From Bacterioplanes sp. (GTDB lineage: Bacteria; Pseudomonadota; Gammaproteobacteria; Pseudomonadales; Oceanobacteraceae), in assembly GCA_014859445.1 (NCBI GenBank), contig JACUUC010000011.1:1-64000 (forward strand): 64,000 bases of DNA. The letters are read 5' to 3'. Each line of letters opens with the position of its first letter. The stretch's first letter is position 1. Below, piece after piece: positions 1 through 8,793 of this stretch. A model generated the notes under the pieces. It had not been told where the DNA came from. It worked only from the letters and a program-made list of their open reading frames with translations, and searched no databases. The translations under genes and the position numbers were made by a program.

Positions 1-113
1 TTCTTTTAAAATCAACTACTTAACTCAGCGCCTGACGCGTATTACCGTGTCAGAGCGGCGCATTATAGAGACTTAATTTTTGCCGTCAACCGGTTTTTTC
101 TCTCTTTCTCTGA

Positions 114-902
114 TTATTTGGCTTTGCGTGCCTTCCAGTACTCCCAGCCTTCAAAACCGGGCCCTGATAACGCGTACGCCATAAAGATAAGCAACAACAG
201 CTTGGCAGGATCAAGCGAGATCACAGCCAACCCCATGACAATGGCGAGCAGCACGACAAATGGCACCTTGCCGCGCAGGTCGATGCCTTTAAAGCTGTGA
301 TAGCGAAAATTGCTCACCATGAGCAGTCCGGCACCCGGTACAATCATTGCCATCAACCAAGCAATGTCTTCGCCGGATGTACCCGTTTCGGCAAACGCCC
401 ATACCGTACCGGCAACGATGGCCGCCGCCGCCGGACTCGCCAAGCCAGTAAAGTAGTTTTTGTCGGCAACCGCCAACTGCGTATTGAAGCGCGCCAATCG
501 CAATGCCGCTCCGGCAACATACACAAACGCTGCTACCCATCCAATTTGGCCTAAGTCTTGTAACGCCCAAGTAAAGGCGACCAGTGCGGGCGCCACACCA
601 AACGACACCATATCAGCCAAGCTGTCGTATTCGGCACCGAAATCACTCTGGGTATTGGTCATACGCGCAACGCGCCCATCAAGCCCATCGAGTACCATGG
701 CAATAAAAATCGCGATAGCGGCACTTTCAAAATGGCCATTCATACTGGCAACAATGGCGTAAAAGCCCGAAAAGAGCGCACCGGTGGTAAATAGGTTGGG
801 CAACAAGTAAATGCCTTTCCGACCTGGCCACTTGCTCGGCTTGTGCAGCGGTGTTTCGCTATCGGAATGTTGCTCTACCGATGATTCTTGTTCGTCTTTC
901 AT
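114..902 (-). CDS. pssA: CDP-diacylglycerol--serine O-phosphatidyltransferase
   Basis: Makes phosphatidylserine from CDP-diacylglycerol and serine, the committed step to phosphatidylethanolamine, in the inner membrane. The CDP-alcohol phosphotransferase signature is complete: D72, D75-G76, A79-R80, G89, D93 and D97. Several hydrophobic spans follow the motif, as expected for the integral-membrane PssA type (E. coli PssA is an unrelated phospholipase D-type enzyme). The first 30 residues are polar and variable. In Pseudomonas pssA lies next to ilvC; here ilvY sits between them. It lies 41 bases downstream of ilvY on the same strand, so co-transcription is possible. Family assignment is secure. 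Confidence 0.95.
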   Translation of the reverse strand: MKDEQESSVEQHSDSETPLHKPSKWPGRKGIYLLPNLFTTGALFSGFYAIVASMNGHFESAAIAIFIAMVLDGLDGRVARMTNTQSDFGAEYDSLADMVSFGVAPALVAFTWALQDLGQIGWVAAFVYVAGAALRLARFNTQLAVADKNYFTGLASPAAAAIVAGTVWAFAETGTSGEDIAWLMAMIVPGAGLLMVSNFRYHSFKGIDLRGKVPFVVLLAIVMGLAVISLDPAKLLLLIFMAYALSGPGFEGWEYWKARKAK

Positions 903-942
903 GACAATAACCTTAATGATTTAACGTTGTGATTATGAGGGA

Positions 943-1818
943 TTACAGCGCAGCTGTCTTCCATAACGCATGCACCAGTGGATCACTCAAGCGCTCTGCA
1001 CGTGCGCACAGACCAATTGCAAAGGGTTCTAACTCTGGCTGAATCGGCATAATGCGTACACGATTCGCCATTGGACTGTTACGCAAAACCAGCTCAGGCA
1101 CCACACCGACGCCCACACCCAGTGCCACCATACTGACAATGGCTTCATTTCCCGACACCTGAGCATAAACGTGCGGCTCAATCCCTTGCCCTTGAAACCA
1201 TTGATTGACCCGAGTTCGTGCTAGCCCTTGCTCCGATAACACCATTGGCACTTGCGACCAATCGATGGGAGTATGATGCAGTGCGGCCACGGAATTGATA
1301 CTTTTGGGTGCAATAAACAGTAACGGCGAATGCGCAATGGTTTTAAACGTCAAATGCGCCGCCAAGGATTCTGGACGCGCGGCAATAACGACATCCGCAT
1401 CACCGGCCTCCACTCGGGCGATGGATTCTGCGGCATCGCCCGTATGCACACGCAAGTCGACTCGCGGATATTGTTCGCGAAAACGCGACAACACATCGGC
1501 TAAAACACTGTAACTGGCGGTCACCGAGCAATACAAGGTCAAGCTCCCCGCTAAATCACTGATGTGCTGACTCACGTTACGACGCAACTGCTGCCATGAC
1601 GATAGGGTTTGCTCAACATATTGGCGAAACAGTTCACCCGCCGGTGTTAACTGCCAAGGTGAAACACCCCGATCAATCAAACACGCTCCGACCTCTTGTT
1701 CAATTTTGCTCAATCGTCGACTTAATGTCGACGCACTCATGTGCAATTGCTGGCTGACTCGACCCAAATGTAAGGTGGTCGCCACACTCTGAAACACCTG
1801 CAAATCTTTATAATCCAC
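943..1818 (-). CDS. ilvY: LysR-type regulator IlvY
   Basis: Activator of the divergent ilvC gene; in E. coli IlvY responds to acetolactate and acetohydroxybutyrate. An N-terminal winged helix-turn-helix (about residues 1-60) is followed by a LysR substrate-binding domain. The frame is open to an ATG at 1878, and ATGs at 1833 and 1830 are alternatives. I prefer the GTG at 1818 (291 residues) because the protein then begins MDYKDLQVF, which lines up with the start of E. coli IlvY. That start also leaves the TTGCA-N5-TGCAA repeat at 1833-1847 outside the coding region. Similarity along the whole length and the divergent ilvC support the specific name over a generic LysR protein. Confidence 0.88.
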   Translation of the reverse strand: MDYKDLQVFQSVATTLHLGRVSQQLHMSASTLSRRLSKIEQEVGACLIDRGVSPWQLTPAGELFRQYVEQTLSSWQQLRRNVSQHISDLAGSLTLYCSVTASYSVLADVLSRFREQYPRVDLRVHTGDAAESIARVEAGDADVVIAARPESLAAHLTFKTIAHSPLLFIAPKSINSVAALHHTPIDWSQVPMVLSEQGLARTRVNQWFQGQGIEPHVYAQVSGNEAIVSMVALGVGVGVVPELVLRNSPMANRVRIMPIQPELEPFAIGLCARAERLSDPLVHALWKTAAL

Positions 1819-1832
1819 GACCCATACCATCA

Positions 1833-1847
1833 TTGCATTTTCTGCAA
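1833..1847. promoter_or_regulatory. Probable IlvY operator, inverted repeat TTGCA-N5-TGCAA
   Basis: A perfect 5-bp inverted repeat with a 5-base spacer lies between ilvY and ilvC, in the form of a LysR-type box. Related half-sites follow closely: GCGCAA near 1855, ACGCAA near 1873, and an imperfect pair TTGCAC/GCGCAA between 1887 and 1906. Together they look like tandem operators for IlvY. The assignment is by position and symmetry only; the exact IlvY recognition sequence in this organism is inferred. Confidence 0.5.
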
Positions 1848-1942
1848 CAAGATAGCGCAAATATAGCATTTTACGCAAAGCTGAACTTGCACTACTATGT
1901 GCGCAACCTTTTCTTATCGCTATTTATTGAGGAGATAAAAGC

Positions 1943-3433
1943 ATGGGTACTAACTATTTCAATACACTGAATTTGCGTGAACAACTGGATCAACTCGGTC
2001 GTTGTCGCTTCATGGATCGTTCGGAATTCGCCACCGAAGCCGATTACTTAAAAGGCAAAAAAATCGTCATCATCGGTTGTGGTGCTCAAGGCTTGAACCA
2101 AGGCATGAATATGCGCGATTCTGGCTTGGATGTTTCTTACACCTTGCGTGCAGAAGCCATTGCTGAAAAGCGTCAATCTTGGAAAAACGCGACCGAAAAC
2201 GGTTTCGCAGTGGGTACTTACGAAGAATTAGTACCACAAGCCGATTTACTGATTAACCTGACGCCTGACAAACAGCACACGGCCGTAGTGAATGCGGTTA
2301 TGCCTATGATGAAAGAAGGTGCATGTTTGGGTTATTCACACGGCTTCAACATTGTTGAAGAAGGCATGCAAATCCGCTCTGACTTAACCGTTGTCATGGT
2401 GGCACCTAAGTGCCCTGGTTCAGAAGTACGTGAAGAGTACAAGCGTGGGTTTGGTGTTCCTACACTGATCGCTGTTCACCCTGAGAACGATCCGAAAGGC
2501 GAAGGCTGGGACATCGCGAAAGCATGGGCGGCTGGCACTGGCGGCCACCGTGCCGGCTGTTTAGAGTCATCCTTCGTTGCGGAAGTGAAATCCGACCTGA
2601 TGGGCGAGCAAACCATTCTGTGTGGTATGTTGCAAACTGGCGCGATCCTGGGCTTCGAGAAAATGGTCGAAGACGGTATCGACGAAGGTTATGCCGCCAA
2701 ATTGATCCAATTCGGTTGGGAAACCGTGACCGAAGCATTGAAGTACGGTGGCATCACCAACATGATGGATCGTTTATCCAACCCAGCGAAAATCGCTGCG
2801 TTTGATATGGCCGAAGAGCTGAAAGAATTGATGCGTCCTTTGTTCCGTAAGCATCAAGACGACATCATGACCGGCGAATTCTCTCGCACCATGATGGCTG
2901 ACTGGGCAAACGATGACAAAAACTTGTTAACGTGGCGCGCAGAAACCTTAGAAACCGGTTTTGAAAAAGCACCTGTTTCCGATGTAGCTATCGATGAACA
3001 AGAATACTTCGATCACGGCATCATGCTGGTTGCCATGATCAAAGCCGGTGTTGAGTTGGCGTTCGAAACCATGGTGGAAAGCGGCATCGTTGAAGAGTCT
3101 GCATACTATGAGTCATTGCACGAGACGCCTCTGATCGCCAACACCATTGCCCGTCGTAAACTGTACGAAATGAACGTCGTCATTTCAGACACGGCGGAAT
3201 ACGGCAACTACCTGTTCTCTCACGCCGCCGTTCCTTTGTTGCGCGAGAAGTTCATGCCGTTCATCGCAACCGATGTCATTGGCAAGGGCTTGACGGTTAA
3301 GTCCAACTCCGTTGACAACAAGCGTTTGATCGAAGTGAACGAAGCCATTCGCAACCATCCTGTTGAGTGGATCGGTCAAGAATTGCGTGGTTACATGACC
3401 GACATGAAGCGTATTGTCGAAGCCGCTCAATAA
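1943..3433 (+). CDS. ilvC: Ketol-acid reductoisomerase (NADP+), class II
   Basis: Isomerises and reduces 2-acetolactate or 2-aceto-2-hydroxybutyrate, the second step of valine and isoleucine synthesis, with NADPH and Mg2+. An N-terminal Rossmann motif GCGAQG is at residues 45-50. The length of 496 residues is that of the long class II enzymes with a duplicated C-terminal knotted domain (E. coli 491), not the roughly 340-residue class I enzyme of Pseudomonas. The start has a good Shine-Dalgarno sequence, GAGGAG, 10 bases upstream. It is transcribed divergently from ilvY and ends at a strong hairpin terminator, so it is probably monocistronic and induced by IlvY. Confidence 0.97.
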   Translation: MGTNYFNTLNLREQLDQLGRCRFMDRSEFATEADYLKGKKIVIIGCGAQGLNQGMNMRDSGLDVSYTLRAEAIAEKRQSWKNATENGFAVGTYEELVPQADLLINLTPDKQHTAVVNAVMPMMKEGACLGYSHGFNIVEEGMQIRSDLTVVMVAPKCPGSEVREEYKRGFGVPTLIAVHPENDPKGEGWDIAKAWAAGTGGHRAGCLESSFVAEVKSDLMGEQTILCGMLQTGAILGFEKMVEDGIDEGYAAKLIQFGWETVTEALKYGGITNMMDRLSNPAKIAAFDMAEELKELMRPLFRKHQDDIMTGEFSRTMMADWANDDKNLLTWRAETLETGFEKAPVSDVAIDEQEYFDHGIMLVAMIKAGVELAFETMVESGIVEESAYYESLHETPLIANTIARRKLYEMNVVISDTAEYGNYLFSHAAVPLLREKFMPFIATDVIGKGLTVKSNSVDNKRLIEVNEAIRNHPVEWIGQELRGYMTDMKRIVEAAQ

Positions 3434-3448
3434 GCGCTAACGACTAAC

Positions 3449-3481
3449 AAAAAACCCAAGTGCATGCACTTGGGTTTTTTT
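3449..3481. terminator. Bidirectional rho-independent terminator after ilvC
   Basis: The arms around TGCATGCA form a perfect palindrome from 3451 to 3478, flanked by an A run on the left and a T run on the right. This can end transcripts from both ilvC (plus strand) and the converging YeeE/YedE pair (minus strand). Confidence 0.85.
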
Positions 3482-3514
3482 ATACCGCGCATTAGTAACG
3501 CACTGTAAATCCGA

Positions 3515-3946
3515 TTATTTGGCAGGGCCAACGACGCCATGGGCAATGCGATTGCCGACAAACAACGCCAATAAAAACAGCAAAATACGATGATCAAAGC
3601 TGAGTAAATTGACCAGCGCAGGTCCTGGGCATAAGCCAACTAACCCCCATCCCATGCCGAACAACACAGCTCCGAACAACAATCGTCGATCAATACCCAA
3701 TAAACTCGGCACATGAAATCGATCGGCAAACCACGGTTTATCCATCCGCTGACTCAAAGCAAAGGCCAGCCCAAAGATAAGTACCGCCGAAGCCATGACC
3801 GCGATAAGCGCTGGCTGCCATGCACCAAACACATCGAGAAAAGCACGCACTTTTTCTGGATTATTCATACCAGAAAGCAACAACCCTGCGCCAAATAATG
3901 CGCCACTCATTAACGACAACACCGATCCCAATACCGCACGGTTCAT
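3515..3946 (-). CDS. YeeE/YedE-family membrane protein, C-terminal-half type
   Basis: A 143-residue membrane protein with about four hydrophobic spans and the motif GLCPGPALVNL near residue 110. It corresponds to the second half of full-length YeeE/YedE (sulf_transp) proteins, which in studied cases import thiosulfate or related sulfur species. The start at 3946 is chosen because it is preceded by GGAGGTGG and overlaps the upstream stop codon (ATGA). The frame runs open further upstream, but that part reads antisense-like residues within the neighbouring gene. It is translationally coupled to the gene at 3943-4389, so the two halves probably assemble as one transporter. The exact substrate is not known from sequence. 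Confidence 0.85.
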   Translation of the reverse strand: MNRAVLGSVLSLMSGALFGAGLLLSGMNNPEKVRAFLDVFGAWQPALIAVMASAVLIFGLAFALSQRMDKPWFADRFHVPSLLGIDRRLLFGAVLFGMGWGLVGLCPGPALVNLLSFDHRILLFLLALFVGNRIAHGVVGPAK

Positions 3947-4389
3947 GCACCACCTCCGAATAAGGCATTCATCAGTGCCACCGTCAAAACACCCACGGCA
4001 ATAAAAACACAGGTCGCCACTATTGATCGAGGAGAAAGCCGAGCTGTACCACACACACCATGGCCACTGGTACAACCATTACCTAGGTAGGTACCGATGC
4101 CGACCAATAAGCCTGCAGCCAGAATCAACCCGTAATCATCCGTCATCTGGATACTGATCTCTAGCCCAAACCATTGGGCCAGTGGATACGTCAGCACCAA
4201 CCCCAGTAAAAACCAGAATGCCCAATGGCGCTGCACATCCCTCAGCATAAATACGCTAGAGACCACGCCCGTCATACCACTGATACGCCCAACACTGAAC
4301 CACAACAACGTCGCCGCCAGGCCAATCAACACGCCGCCTACCACTTCATACATCATAATAACCAGATTCCCATGCAGAGTTGTTGGCAT
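3943..4389 (-). CDS. YeeE/YedE-family membrane protein, N-terminal-half type
   Basis: A 148-residue membrane protein with about four hydrophobic spans and the conserved cysteine motif GNGCTSGHGVCG near residues 104-115. Conserved cysteines of this family lie in the pore and are thought to relay thiosulfate-like ions. It is the partner of the gene at 3515-3946; the two overlap by four bases. An internal ATG at 4356 is an alternative start and would remove 11 residues before the first membrane span. Such split pairs are often described as sulfur transporters or PmpA/PmpB-like proteins; a role in sulfur uptake is inference. Confidence 0.85.
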   Translation of the reverse strand: MPTTLHGNLVIMMYEVVGGVLIGLAATLLWFSVGRISGMTGVVSSVFMLRDVQRHWAFWFLLGLVLTYPLAQWFGLEISIQMTDDYGLILAAGLLVGIGTYLGNGCTSGHGVCGTARLSPRSIVATCVFIAVGVLTVALMNALFGGGA

Positions 4390-4428
4390 TCTAACGGATT
4401 ACATTCCTAATGGGCACTCACGCGTCGG

Positions 4429-5187
4429 TTAAGCGGGGTTATCAATATCAATAAAATCAACGCGAAGGTGAAACTCCTGCGCCAGGTATTCTCCTAATGC
4501 CTTAGCACCGTAACGTTCGGTCGCATGATGACCCGCCGCATAAAAATGCGTCCCTGTTTCACGCGCCAAATGTACGGCAGGTTCATTAATCTCACCCGTA
4601 ATGTAGGCATCCACACCGGCATCAATCGCGGCTTGTAAATACCCTTGTGCCCCACCAGTGCACCATGCCACGGTTTCGACAATGTCATTCGCCTCACCAA
4701 TGTGCTGCGGAACACGCTGCAATTGTTGACCGATCCAATCGGCAAACTGCCTGCCTGTCATTGGTTCTGGCAAACGACCAATATGCCCAGGCATCGACGG
4801 ATCGGCTTCGTTCAACAAGCCGTCAATTTGCAAACCAAGCACATCGGCTAATTGCACGTTATTGCCGTACACAGGATGCAAATCCAACGGTAAGTGATAC
4901 GCGATTAAATTGATGTCATGTTGCAACAACGACTTCAAACGCTCTTTTTTAATCCCCGTAATCCGTTCATTTTCGCCCTTCCAAAAATAACCGTGGTGCA
5001 CCAAAATGGTATCGGCACCGCAGGCAATGGCGGCATCAATCAATGCCTGACTCGCCGTCACACCGGTCACGACATAATGCACGTCCTCCGAGCCTTCTAC
5101 TTGCAGTCCGTTCGGACAATAGTCTTTAATACGCGCGCTGTTTAATAATGTGTCTAAGTGCTTGAGCAGTTGTGTTCGATCAATCAT
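4429..5187 (-). CDS. Nif3-like dinuclear metal centre protein (YbgI family)
   Basis: A 252-residue cytosolic protein of the Nif3/YbgI family (E. coli YbgI is 247 residues), which forms a hexameric toroid with two metal ions per subunit. Metal-binding motifs are visible: HHG at residues 64-66, a later YHLPLD segment, and GHHATERYG near the C-terminus. The family is sometimes annotated as GTP cyclohydrolase I type 2, but its physiological role is unsettled and I do not assign a reaction. It lies divergently from degS/algW, an arrangement shared with Pseudomonas. Confidence 0.92.
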   Translation of the reverse strand: MIDRTQLLKHLDTLLNSARIKDYCPNGLQVEGSEDVHYVVTGVTASQALIDAAIACGADTILVHHGYFWKGENERITGIKKERLKSLLQHDINLIAYHLPLDLHPVYGNNVQLADVLGLQIDGLLNEADPSMPGHIGRLPEPMTGRQFADWIGQQLQRVPQHIGEANDIVETVAWCTGGAQGYLQAAIDAGVDAYITGEINEPAVHLARETGTHFYAAGHHATERYGAKALGEYLAQEFHLRVDFIDIDNPA

Positions 5188-5241
5188 GGTAATATCTCAA
5201 TGAATGCAACTTTGCGACAGTGTATCGAGGATTGAGGGTAA

Positions 5242-6390
5242 ATGCAGTTTCTGCCAATCACAACCAGGTTACAGCGTTTATTACTGCCCTTTTTAACCGG
5301 CTTAGTCATTGCCCTATCCATCTTACTGTGGGCACCTGAGTGGATTCTTCCATCGCCAGCAGCGCCCTTACCAACCATACAGCAAGGCGCTAACCGTGAC
5401 GCTCCGGTTAGCTACGCCAATGCGGTTGAACAAGCCGCACCGGCCGTTGTCAACATTTACACCCGCAAACGCGTTCAACGTCACCACCCATTGTTCGATG
5501 ATCCGTTCTTTCAGCGTTTTTTTGATGCCCCGCAAGCCAACGATCGAGTGCAATCGAGCTTAGGTTCTGGCGTGATCATGTCGGCCAATGGTTATGTATT
5601 GACCAATTACCACGTAATCTCTGGCGCCGATGAGATTGTGGTGGCGTTGCGCGACGGCAGAGAAGCCAATGCACGCTTAATTGGCACGGATCCTGAAGTG
5701 GACTTGGCCGTCTTACGAATTGAATTAACCGACCTGCCTTTTATCCATGTCACTTCCAATCGTAGTCTGAGTGTTGGTGATGTGGTGCTGGCCATCGGCA
5801 ATCCCTTTGGCGTTGGCCAAACCGTGACAATGGGCATCATTTCTGCGACAGGGCGCAATCAGCTGGGCCTGAATACTTACGAAAACTACCTTCAAACCGA
5901 TGCTGCGATTAACCCAGGCAACTCTGGCGGCGCCTTGATTAATGCGTATGGCGAATTAGTGGGCATCAATACCGCTATTTTTTCCAAGTCTGGCGGTAGC
6001 GAAGGTATTGGCTTTGCCATCCCCAGCGATGTGGCCACTCGCGTACTGACCGATATCGCTCGCCATGGCAGCACCATACGTGGCTGGCTAGGCATCGAAG
6101 TGCGGGAAGCCAATCCAGAATTACTTGCCTCGATTGGCTTGCCGAGTCAACTCAGCGGCTTGGTGATTATGGGCGTGACGGAACAAGGCCCTGCCGCTCA
6201 AGCCGGTTTACAGATAGGCGATATTGTCTTACAAATCAACGGCAACAATGCGCAAAATGCACGCACCGCGATGAACCAAATTGCGGCATTACGACCAGGT
6301 GATGGCATTCGGCTGACACTGTTACGTGAAGGACAAGTGCAAGAAATCACCGCCACCGCTGGGCGGCGATTGTCTCAGACTGAACGATAA
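5242..6390 (+). CDS. degS: DegS/AlgW-type periplasmic serine endoprotease
   Basis: Inner-membrane-anchored HtrA-family protease that in relatives senses misfolded outer-membrane proteins and cleaves the RseA/MucA anti-sigma factor to release the envelope stress sigma factor. Residues 10-30 form the membrane anchor. The trypsin-like domain holds the triad H124, D154 and S228 (in PGNSGG). A single PDZ domain covers about 283-370, which separates DegS/AlgW from two-PDZ DegP/DegQ. GAGGG lies just upstream of the ATG. Its last 16 bases overlap the converging hisC gene. Pseudomonas has its algW at this same position. Confidence 0.93.
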   Translation: MQFLPITTRLQRLLLPFLTGLVIALSILLWAPEWILPSPAAPLPTIQQGANRDAPVSYANAVEQAAPAVVNIYTRKRVQRHHPLFDDPFFQRFFDAPQANDRVQSSLGSGVIMSANGYVLTNYHVISGADEIVVALRDGREANARLIGTDPEVDLAVLRIELTDLPFIHVTSNRSLSVGDVVLAIGNPFGVGQTVTMGIISATGRNQLGLNTYENYLQTDAAINPGNSGGALINAYGELVGINTAIFSKSGGSEGIGFAIPSDVATRVLTDIARHGSTIRGWLGIEVREANPELLASIGLPSQLSGLVIMGVTEQGPAAQAGLQIGDIVLQINGNNAQNARTAMNQIAALRPGDGIRLTLLREGQVQEITATAGRRLSQTER

Positions 6391-7475
6391 GCTTGTAACG
6401 CCTCGATCAGAGCTCGATTCTCCAGTGGCTTACCCACCGTGATACGCAGGCATTGATCAAGCAGTGGATGACCGCCATCCAAACACTTGATCAAAATCTT
6501 GTGTTGCTGCAAATGCTCAAACAACGCGCGCGCATTATGATCAGGGCAACGAACCAAAACAAAATTGGCTTCGCTCGGAAACACAATTAACGACAAGCGC
6601 TCCAGTTCCAGCATCAACCATTCTCGTTGCTGGCGCAACAATTCACATTGTTCTTGCAGCACATCGTAATGTTGCAAGGCAAATGTCGCAGACGCTTGGG
6701 TTAGCACATTGATGTTATAAGGCATCCGCAATTTGTTGATCTCATGCAACCAAGCTGGTCGCCCAATCAACAAACCTAAGCGTAAACCGGCTAAACCCGC
6801 CTTAGACAAGGTACGCATAACCAATACATGTTCGTATCGATCCAACCACGATAAATGATTGCGGCTGGAAAACGGCAAATACGCCTCGTCAATCACAACA
6901 ATGCCCTGACTGGCTTGGATAATCGCGTGCAAATCGTCTTCTGCCCACAAATTTCCGGTTGGATTATTCGGCTGGGCTAGAAAAATCAGAGCTGGCTGCT
7001 GGGCGTTAATGGCCGCAATCATCGCCTCAACATCTAAACTGAAATCGGCCTGTAAATTCACGGCAACGTATCGAAGACCAAGGTAGGTAGCGATCATCTT
7101 GTACATCACAAACCCAGGCTCGGGTGCCAACACGGTTGCACCCGGTTGCGCTACCGCCATGGCTAATAACTGAATAATTTCGTCCGACCCATTACCCAAT
7201 AACACATCGTACGTATCGGGAATGGCCATCGCCTGACGCAAACCGGCAATGACCTCCGGCGCGGTTGGATGCGGATACCGATTCAAGTCGCAGTCGGCCA
7301 AACGCTGCTGCCAGTCACTGACCAACTCTTCTGGCCACTGATAAGGATTTTCCATCGCATCCAATTTGATCATGCCGCTGGCATCAGCCACCGGATACGC
7401 CTGAAGGGCTCGGATTTCCGGACGAATCAAACGCGTTACTTGCTGATCAAGCGTCATATTGACTGAGTCACCCAT
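6375..7475 (-). CDS. hisC: Histidinol-phosphate aminotransferase
   Basis: PLP-dependent class II aminotransferase converting imidazole-acetol phosphate and glutamate to histidinol phosphate. The PLP-lysine lies in TLSKAGLAGLRLG (K225), with the upstream AQPNNPTGN and VIDEAYLPF motifs typical of HisC. Length (366) is normal. A second ATG at 7457 (MTLDQQ) is an equally plausible start. It follows hisD by a few bases and is the last gene of a minus-strand run starting at mlaF. Its 3' end overlaps degS by 16 bases. Confidence 0.95.
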   Translation of the reverse strand: MGDSVNMTLDQQVTRLIRPEIRALQAYPVADASGMIKLDAMENPYQWPEELVSDWQQRLADCDLNRYPHPTAPEVIAGLRQAMAIPDTYDVLLGNGSDEIIQLLAMAVAQPGATVLAPEPGFVMYKMIATYLGLRYVAVNLQADFSLDVEAMIAAINAQQPALIFLAQPNNPTGNLWAEDDLHAIIQASQGIVVIDEAYLPFSSRNHLSWLDRYEHVLVMRTLSKAGLAGLRLGLLIGRPAWLHEINKLRMPYNINVLTQASATFALQHYDVLQEQCELLRQQREWLMLELERLSLIVFPSEANFVLVRCPDHNARALFEHLQQHKILIKCLDGGHPLLDQCLRITVGKPLENRALIEALQAYRSV

Positions 7476-7478
7476 AGA

Positions 7479-8783
7479 TCAATCCAAAATACGGTATTCG
7501 GCAGAGCGTGCGTGAGCCGTCAAGAACTCACCTCGCGCCAACACCGATGCCACTTTACCCATGTCGGATGCACCTTGCGCTGAGCACATAATCAACGAAG
7601 AGCGCTTTTGAAAATCATAGACACCCAGTGGCGAAGAAAAACGCGCGGTACCCGATGTCGGCAATACGTGGTTCGGGCCTGCGCAGTAATCCCCTAGCGC
7701 TTCGGCCGTATAACGTCCCATAAAGATGGCACCTGCATGACGAATGCTGGGCAACCATGCTTCCGGATCCGCCACCGACAACTCCAAATGTTCTGGAGCA
7801 ATGCGGTTAATCAATGCGATCGCATCGTCTTCACTGTGCGCCAAAATTAAGGCACCACGCTCACTGAGAGAGGTACGAATGATGTCGGCTCGCTCCATGG
7901 TCGGCAATAAGCGCTCAATGGCTTGCTCAACCTCATCCAAAAATTGCGCGTCAGTCGTGACTAAGATCGACTGTGCGTCTTCGTCGTGTTCGGCTTGTGA
8001 AAACAAATCCATCGCAATCCAATCGGCGTTGGTTTGACCATCACATACCACCAATATCTCCGACGGACCTGCGATCATATCAATACCAACCGCACCAAAT
8101 ACCATGCGTTTGGCGGTGGCTACGTAAATGTTACCGGGACCGACGATCTTATCGACCTTCGGAACGGTTTCTGTGCCGTAAGCCAACGCAGCCACGGCTT
8201 GCGCACCGCCGATGGTGAATACACGGTCAACACCTGCAGCCGCAGCGGCCGCCAACACCAATTGATTCAGCTCACCATCCGGTGTCGGCACGACCATGAT
8301 GATTTCTTGCACACCCGCCACGTGCGCGGGAATGGCATTCATCAGAACGGAAGACGGATAAGCCGCTTTCCCTCCAGGTACATAGATACCCACACGATCC
8401 ATCGGCGTTACTTTTTGACCAAGCAAGGTGCCATCGTCTTCGCGGTACTGCCATGAGTCTTGCTTTTGCTTTTCGTGGTAACGACGCACACGTTCTGCCG
8501 CTTGCAATAACGCATCGCGTTGTGCCTCTGGCAATGTCTCTAACGCCTGTTGCAATTGTGCCTGACTAAGCTCTAACGCGACCATCGAATCGACGGACAT
8601 ACGATCGAAACGATTGGTGTATTCAATGACGGCCATGTCACCACGCTCACGAACCTGATTCACAATATCGGTTACGGCATGCTGAACGGCGGCATCGGAT
8701 ACCGAATCCCAAGCCAACAGTTGTTCCATTTGCTCAGCAAAATCCGGCTGAGCGCTATCAAATCGACGAATCGTGATGCTCAT
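7479..8783 (-). CDS. hisD: Histidinol dehydrogenase
   Basis: Catalyses the last two steps of histidine synthesis, oxidising L-histidinol to L-histidine with two NAD+ and Zn2+. The protein has 434 residues when begun at MSITIRRFD (8783), the same length as E. coli HisD. The frame is open another 27 codons upstream, but that would run into hisG and has no family similarity. Visible motifs include [26 protein letters not shown] and the catalytic APEHLE segment, followed by GPNHVLPT. It sits between hisG and hisC. Confidence 0.96.
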   Translation of the reverse strand: MSITIRRFDSAQPDFAEQMEQLLAWDSVSDAAVQHAVTDIVNQVRERGDMAVIEYTNRFDRMSVDSMVALELSQAQLQQALETLPEAQRDALLQAAERVRRYHEKQKQDSWQYREDDGTLLGQKVTPMDRVGIYVPGGKAAYPSSVLMNAIPAHVAGVQEIIMVVPTPDGELNQLVLAAAAAAGVDRVFTIGGAQAVAALAYGTETVPKVDKIVGPGNIYVATAKRMVFGAVGIDMIAGPSEILVVCDGQTNADWIAMDLFSQAEHDEDAQSILVTTDAQFLDEVEQAIERLLPTMERADIIRTSLSERGALILAHSEDDAIALINRIAPEHLELSVADPEAWLPSIRHAGAIFMGRYTAEALGDYCAGPNHVLPTSGTARFSSPLGVYDFQKRSSLIMCSAQGASDMGKVASVLARGEFLTAHARSAEYRILD

Positions 8784-8793
8784 ACTGACTCCG

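Noticed and set aside
1-113. Possible RNA gene or terminator at the window's left edge
   Set aside because: There is only a weak imperfect hairpin near 33-55 and too little sequence; no tRNA-like fold is seen.
3947-4075. Upstream extension of the 3515-3946 reading frame to a 186-residue protein
   Set aside because: The extra 43 residues are cysteine- and serine-rich, unlike the family, and lie within the neighbouring YeeE/YedE gene; the ATG at 3946 has a strong ribosome binding site.
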